A stretch of DNA of 64,000 nt from a virus. Shown here piece after piece: positions 61,695 to 64,000 of this stretch. The position numbers and the translations under genes are program-made. The stretch spans positions 1 through 64,000 of IMG/VR virus record IMGVR_UViG_3300010354_000053, one strand, 5' to 3'. Position 1 is the stretch's first letter, and each line of letters opens with the position of its first letter. The notes below the pieces were generated by a model, which was given only the letters and a program-made list of their open reading frames with translations, made no database searches and was not told the origin of the DNA.

Positions 61695-62849
61695 TTAGCT
61701 GGCTGAAATCAAGTCAATCGAAAAACAAGAATCCGGCATCATTTTAATAAGATGCGCCCCTTCCGATCTCATTTGAATCGAAATCGTCCCGGCGGATGTT
61801 ATTCTAAAAACACCATCGCCTATAACCAAAAAATTTGTGTTTGCAGCTGGCGCTGATTGAGAAACAACGTTTGTTGTTAAACCTGTTTGGTCATAAGAAA
61901 ATGTACTATTTGTTCCGTCGGCAGCTTGTGAAATATTCCAGAACGCGAAGCAGGTAGAAATACCCGCATCTGTTCCGTCAATACGCACACCAACGCCATT
62001 TGTTGCTGTGCTGCTCTGCATCAATCCCCAGAATTTAAATTTATACAGACCTATTGGCAAACTAGCAGAAGTCAATTCGCTGATCGAGCTGTAAGATGTT
62101 GAAGATGTAGTAATTTCGGTATTCAAAAAATAATTATAACGTTGCCCGAATCCAGTACCACCAACTTTGTTATCTACATAGGCTTTAATGGCATCAACAG
62201 ATGGAGACTGATCTGTTTCGTTACCAGAAGTTGAATTCACAACAACCGCTTCGGTTGCCCTGGTAGCAGAGAAGTACAAATTAGTATCGCCTTCTGAAAT
62301 ATTATCTGTATTAATAGATACGTTATTACTTACCGGCAATACGTTATTTACACTTTTTACTACATCGACATCATTAGCTTTTAAAGCTAGAGCGTCAAAG
62401 ACTGCGTTTTGCGACGGGGCAATATTAGTTACGCCGTCAGTGATACTATCTGATATTGCGGTATCTCCGGTGGCAATTATTACATCTCCGGTCAGTCCGT
62501 TTACAGAAGTTACTGGTGCGGATGGATATGGAGGAAGTTGTTCTACGGGTACAAAGCCTGTTGAATCCAGTGTAGCTACACCATTTGCAACTCCCTTTTC
62601 ACTTGCTTGAACTGTTCCGTCAGCAGTATTTAGGCGCTGCCACTCTGTTCCACTAAAAATAATCCAATCCCCAACCTCCCAATTTGATTCATTATCTATA
62701 GAGGTTGAGCCGGCTTGAGAAACTATGTAATAATTTCCTTTTTTCCCAATTCCCGATGTTAACTCTGGATTATTAGATGAGGCGTCCCAAGTCCCTTTAA
62801 AATCAAAAACTCCAAGTTTATTTGCTCCAAATTTTTGAATAAAACTCAT
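61695..62849 (-). CDS. Fibre-like virion protein with C1q-type or beta tip
   Basis: A 384-aa protein. The N-terminus has the domain FDFKGTWDASSNNPELTSGIG, KKGNYYIVSQAGST, WEVGDWIIFSGTEWQRL, frequent in phage fibre proteins. Repeated segments follow (ITDGVTNIAPSQNAVFDALA, TDQSPSVDAIKAYVDN) and a C-terminal ~150-residue beta domain (YKFKFWGLMQSSTATNGVGVRIDG). AAGAGGC precedes its start. It is the only minus-strand gene among the plus-strand virion genes at the right end and may have been moved from the fibre array. Confidence 0.7.
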   Translation of the reverse strand: MSFIQKFGANKLGVFDFKGTWDASSNNPELTSGIGKKGNYYIVSQAGSTSIDNESNWEVGDWIIFSGTEWQRLNTADGTVQASEKGVANGVATLDSTGFVPVEQLPPYPSAPVTSVNGLTGDVIIATGDTAISDSITDGVTNIAPSQNAVFDALALKANDVDVVKSVNNVLPVSNNVSINTDNISEGDTNLYFSATRATEAVVVNSTSGNETDQSPSVDAIKAYVDNKVGGTGFGQRYNYFLNTEITTSSTSYSSISELTSASLPIGLYKFKFWGLMQSSTATNGVGVRIDGTDAGISTCFAFWNISQAADGTNSTFSYDQTGLTTNVVSQSAPAANTNFLVIGDGVFRITSAGTISIQMRSEGAHLIKMMPDSCFSIDLISAS

Positions 62850-62930
62850 TTTTTGCCTCTTATCATGTTACTAAAATATAAATATCATAAATATGATATC
62901 ATTAAATAATAAAAAAAAGGATTTACTGAA
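62850..62930. promoter_or_regulatory. Divergent intergenic region with palindromes
   Basis: An 81-base AT-rich gap between divergent genes. It holds the inverted repeat TATCAT-AAAT-ATGATA (62883-62898), which overlaps the palindrome ATGATATCAT (62893-62902). These could be an operator for a repressor or sigma-specific control. No clear promoter boxes are visible. Confidence 0.35.
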
Positions 62931-63335
62931 ATGTTTGGAATCCAACCAATTGAGTATTTTAGCAACATAAATGATTTTACTTTCATAAAAAGTTGGGAAG
63001 TATCTAGTGGTAGTCCGACCACTTTATACTTCATTTTAACAAAAACCGACGGTTTAGGGAATAGAAGATTTATTATAGACAATTCAACGACAGTCAACGT
63101 TGCGTTTTTACGATCTAGGCCGGCAAAAAGCGGGGAAACCGCTAAAACTATTTCAAAAACTGCAACCGTAGTATCACCTAATGATAAATCGTTATTTCAA
63201 ATAACTTTATCTGCAGATGACGCGGCTACTATTCTTTCGGGTTCTGTACAGTTAATTGTGACAATCGGTGGCGCTCAAAACAAGAGTAGTGTGCCGTATA
63301 TTGTGAAAAAGAGCATTTCTTCCCCAGGATTTTAG
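62931..63335 (+). CDS. Small virion-type beta protein
   Basis: A 134-aa beta-rich protein (MFGIQPIEYFSNINDFTFIKSWEV...). The pattern TLYFILTKTDGLGNRRFIID and FQITLSADDAATILSGSVQLIVT resembles small decoration or baseplate-accessory proteins in large phages. Ribosome site AAAAGGAT. Function unknown; placement among structural genes is the main support. Confidence 0.55.
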   Translation: MFGIQPIEYFSNINDFTFIKSWEVSSGSPTTLYFILTKTDGLGNRRFIIDNSTTVNVAFLRSRPAKSGETAKTISKTATVVSPNDKSLFQITLSADDAATILSGSVQLIVTIGGAQNKSSVPYIVKKSISSPGF

Positions 63336-63343
63336 TGTATAAT
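63315..63343 (+). promoter_or_regulatory. Candidate promoter before 175-aa gene
   Basis: A perfect TATAAT (63338-63343) begins two bases after the stop of the preceding gene; the -35 region (about 63315-63321) is poor. The following gene has GAGG and codons typical of strong expression. Confidence 0.4.
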
Positions 63344-63385
63344 TTTTTGTAGTTTAACACTCTTTCTTTACAGAGGTATTTTAAT

Positions 63386-63913
63386 ATGGCTAGTCCACGT
63401 TTTTCCAAAGTTGCTAAACAGCTCGAAGACAATCTAAAAAACCTTGGCTATTCAAAAGCTAAGGCTAAAGTTGTTTCTCTTGATTCTGATGGCAATGTTA
63501 TTGCTTGGTTGAATCTTTCTTCTGCAGGTTCAGCGGCTGGTGATCTTCAATGCTTCCTCCGTTTCAAGGCTTGGGAAGTTGCTGGTCTTCAATGGCCGGA
63601 TTCAATGAAAACTCAACTCCATGCTGCTGGCCAATTTGCTGAAGGTGCTGCTTTAGTTGAACTCATCGTTGAATCTCCAGCGGCAACGCCTGCTGCTGGT
63701 GGACTTCATAAGTTCCTTCCAGATGTACTTCATGTTCTTCGCGGCCAAAACGGCGCTGCAGTTAAGTTAAAACAAACTGCTGCCGGAACTGCTCCTGCTC
63801 TTGCTCCAAGTGGAGCCCTTGCAACTGCTGCCGCAACATGGGATGCTGCAGGTGTTGAAGTCGGTGTGCTTATGCCTTATGGCCGCGGCACTGCTCCTGG
63901 TTCTTTGGCCTAA
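63386..63913 (+). CDS. Alanine-rich virion-type protein, likely abundant
   Basis: A 175-aa protein (MASPRFSKVAKQLEDNLKNLGY...), Ala/Gly-rich, with a C-terminal PYGRGTAPGSLA. No family is recognised. Codon choice is more biased and GC-richer than in most of the window, pointing to high expression. It lies before a gene that starts like a virion protein, with its own promoter candidate and terminator. It could be a capsid decoration or internal head protein. Confidence 0.55.
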   Translation: MASPRFSKVAKQLEDNLKNLGYSKAKAKVVSLDSDGNVIAWLNLSSAGSAAGDLQCFLRFKAWEVAGLQWPDSMKTQLHAAGQFAEGAALVELIVESPAATPAAGGLHKFLPDVLHVLRGQNGAAVKLKQTAAGTAPALAPSGALATAAATWDAAGVEVGVLMPYGRGTAPGSLA

Positions 63914-63918
63914 TTTAG

Positions 63919-63944
63919 TGGGCCGAAAGGCCCATTTATTTTTA
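63919..63944 (+). terminator. Intrinsic terminator with GAAA loop
   Basis: TGGGCC (63919-63924), loop GAAA, GGCCCA (63929-63934), followed by a T-rich TTTATTTTT tract. It sits directly after the 175-aa gene and before the next start. Confidence 0.75.
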
Positions 63945-63963
63945 AAACATGAGGTAGATAAGC

Positions 63964-64000
63964 ATGGCTCTTTTAACCCCTGAAGTAAAAAAACTTCTAA
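63964..64000 (+). CDS. Start of a further gene (partial)
   Basis: ATG at 63964 with GAGGTAGAT upstream opens a frame MALLTPEVKKLL running to the window edge. Only 12 residues are visible, so no function can be given; the setting suggests a virion protein. Confidence 0.6.
   Translation, partial: MALLTPEVKKLL

Overview
The window looks like part of the genome of a large, AT-rich, contractile-tailed (myovirus-type) phage, probably of jumbo class. It encodes baseplate wedge proteins of the gp25, baseplate-J and P2-gpI type, a very large set of tail-fibre proteins, a lysis module, a largely self-sufficient replication and recombination set (C-family DNA polymerase, AEP-like primase candidate, gp32-like SSB, RecA-like recombinase, SbcC/SbcD), a GroEL-type chaperonin and small virion proteins. 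The lysis module (M15 peptidase, two-TM holin candidate, membrane-anchored spanin candidate) suggests a Gram-negative host. I see no tRNA, IS element, CRISPR array, integrase or attachment site.

Layout. (1) 1-36403, minus strand: one long structural block transcribed right to left. It starts with a LysM/gp25 baseplate protein (34853-36403), a giant 2323-aa baseplate-J protein and an 1182-aa gpI-like protein, the same W-J-I-H order as in P2. A run of about 17 fibre, collar and knob proteins follows. They share shuffled modules: a ~240-aa domain present in four proteins, a repeated attachment domain, HxH-rich collar tips, C1q-like tips and a duplicated fibre+collar cassette. A 2-oxoglutarate/Fe(II) oxygenase-like gene sits inside this array. 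(2) 36546-40007, plus strand: two small genes and a DnaE-type DNA polymerase III alpha that lacks its C-terminal part. (3) 40294-41983, minus: lysis module. (4) 42079-43462, plus: amidoligase and low-molecular-weight tyrosine phosphatase. (5) 43459-55132, minus: an operon-like run with sbcD, sbcC, the apparently detached C-terminal part of the Pol III alpha, HNH protein, SSB, terminator, small protein, recA. It continues into a flavoenzyme, an amino-acid:DNA-transferase-like protein, a P-loop kinase and a dCMP-deaminase-like protein. (6) 55268-59715, plus: AEP-like primase, a methyltransferase-like protein and the chaperonin. (7) 59779-64000: abundant virion proteins, one minus-strand fibre, and the start of a further gene at the right edge.

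How the genes fit together. The polymerase, its detached C-terminal piece, primase, SSB, RecA and SbcCD would form a phage replisome and recombination system. The flavoenzyme, transferase-like protein, kinase and deaminase fit a thymidine hypermodification pathway of the type known from Pseudomonas phage M6 and Salmonella phage ViI: 5-hydroxymethyl-dU in DNA is phosphorylated, an amino acid is attached, and the product is trimmed by a flavoenzyme. This pathway and the split polymerase are the two most interesting systems here. Both are inferred from motifs read by eye and need profile searches to confirm.
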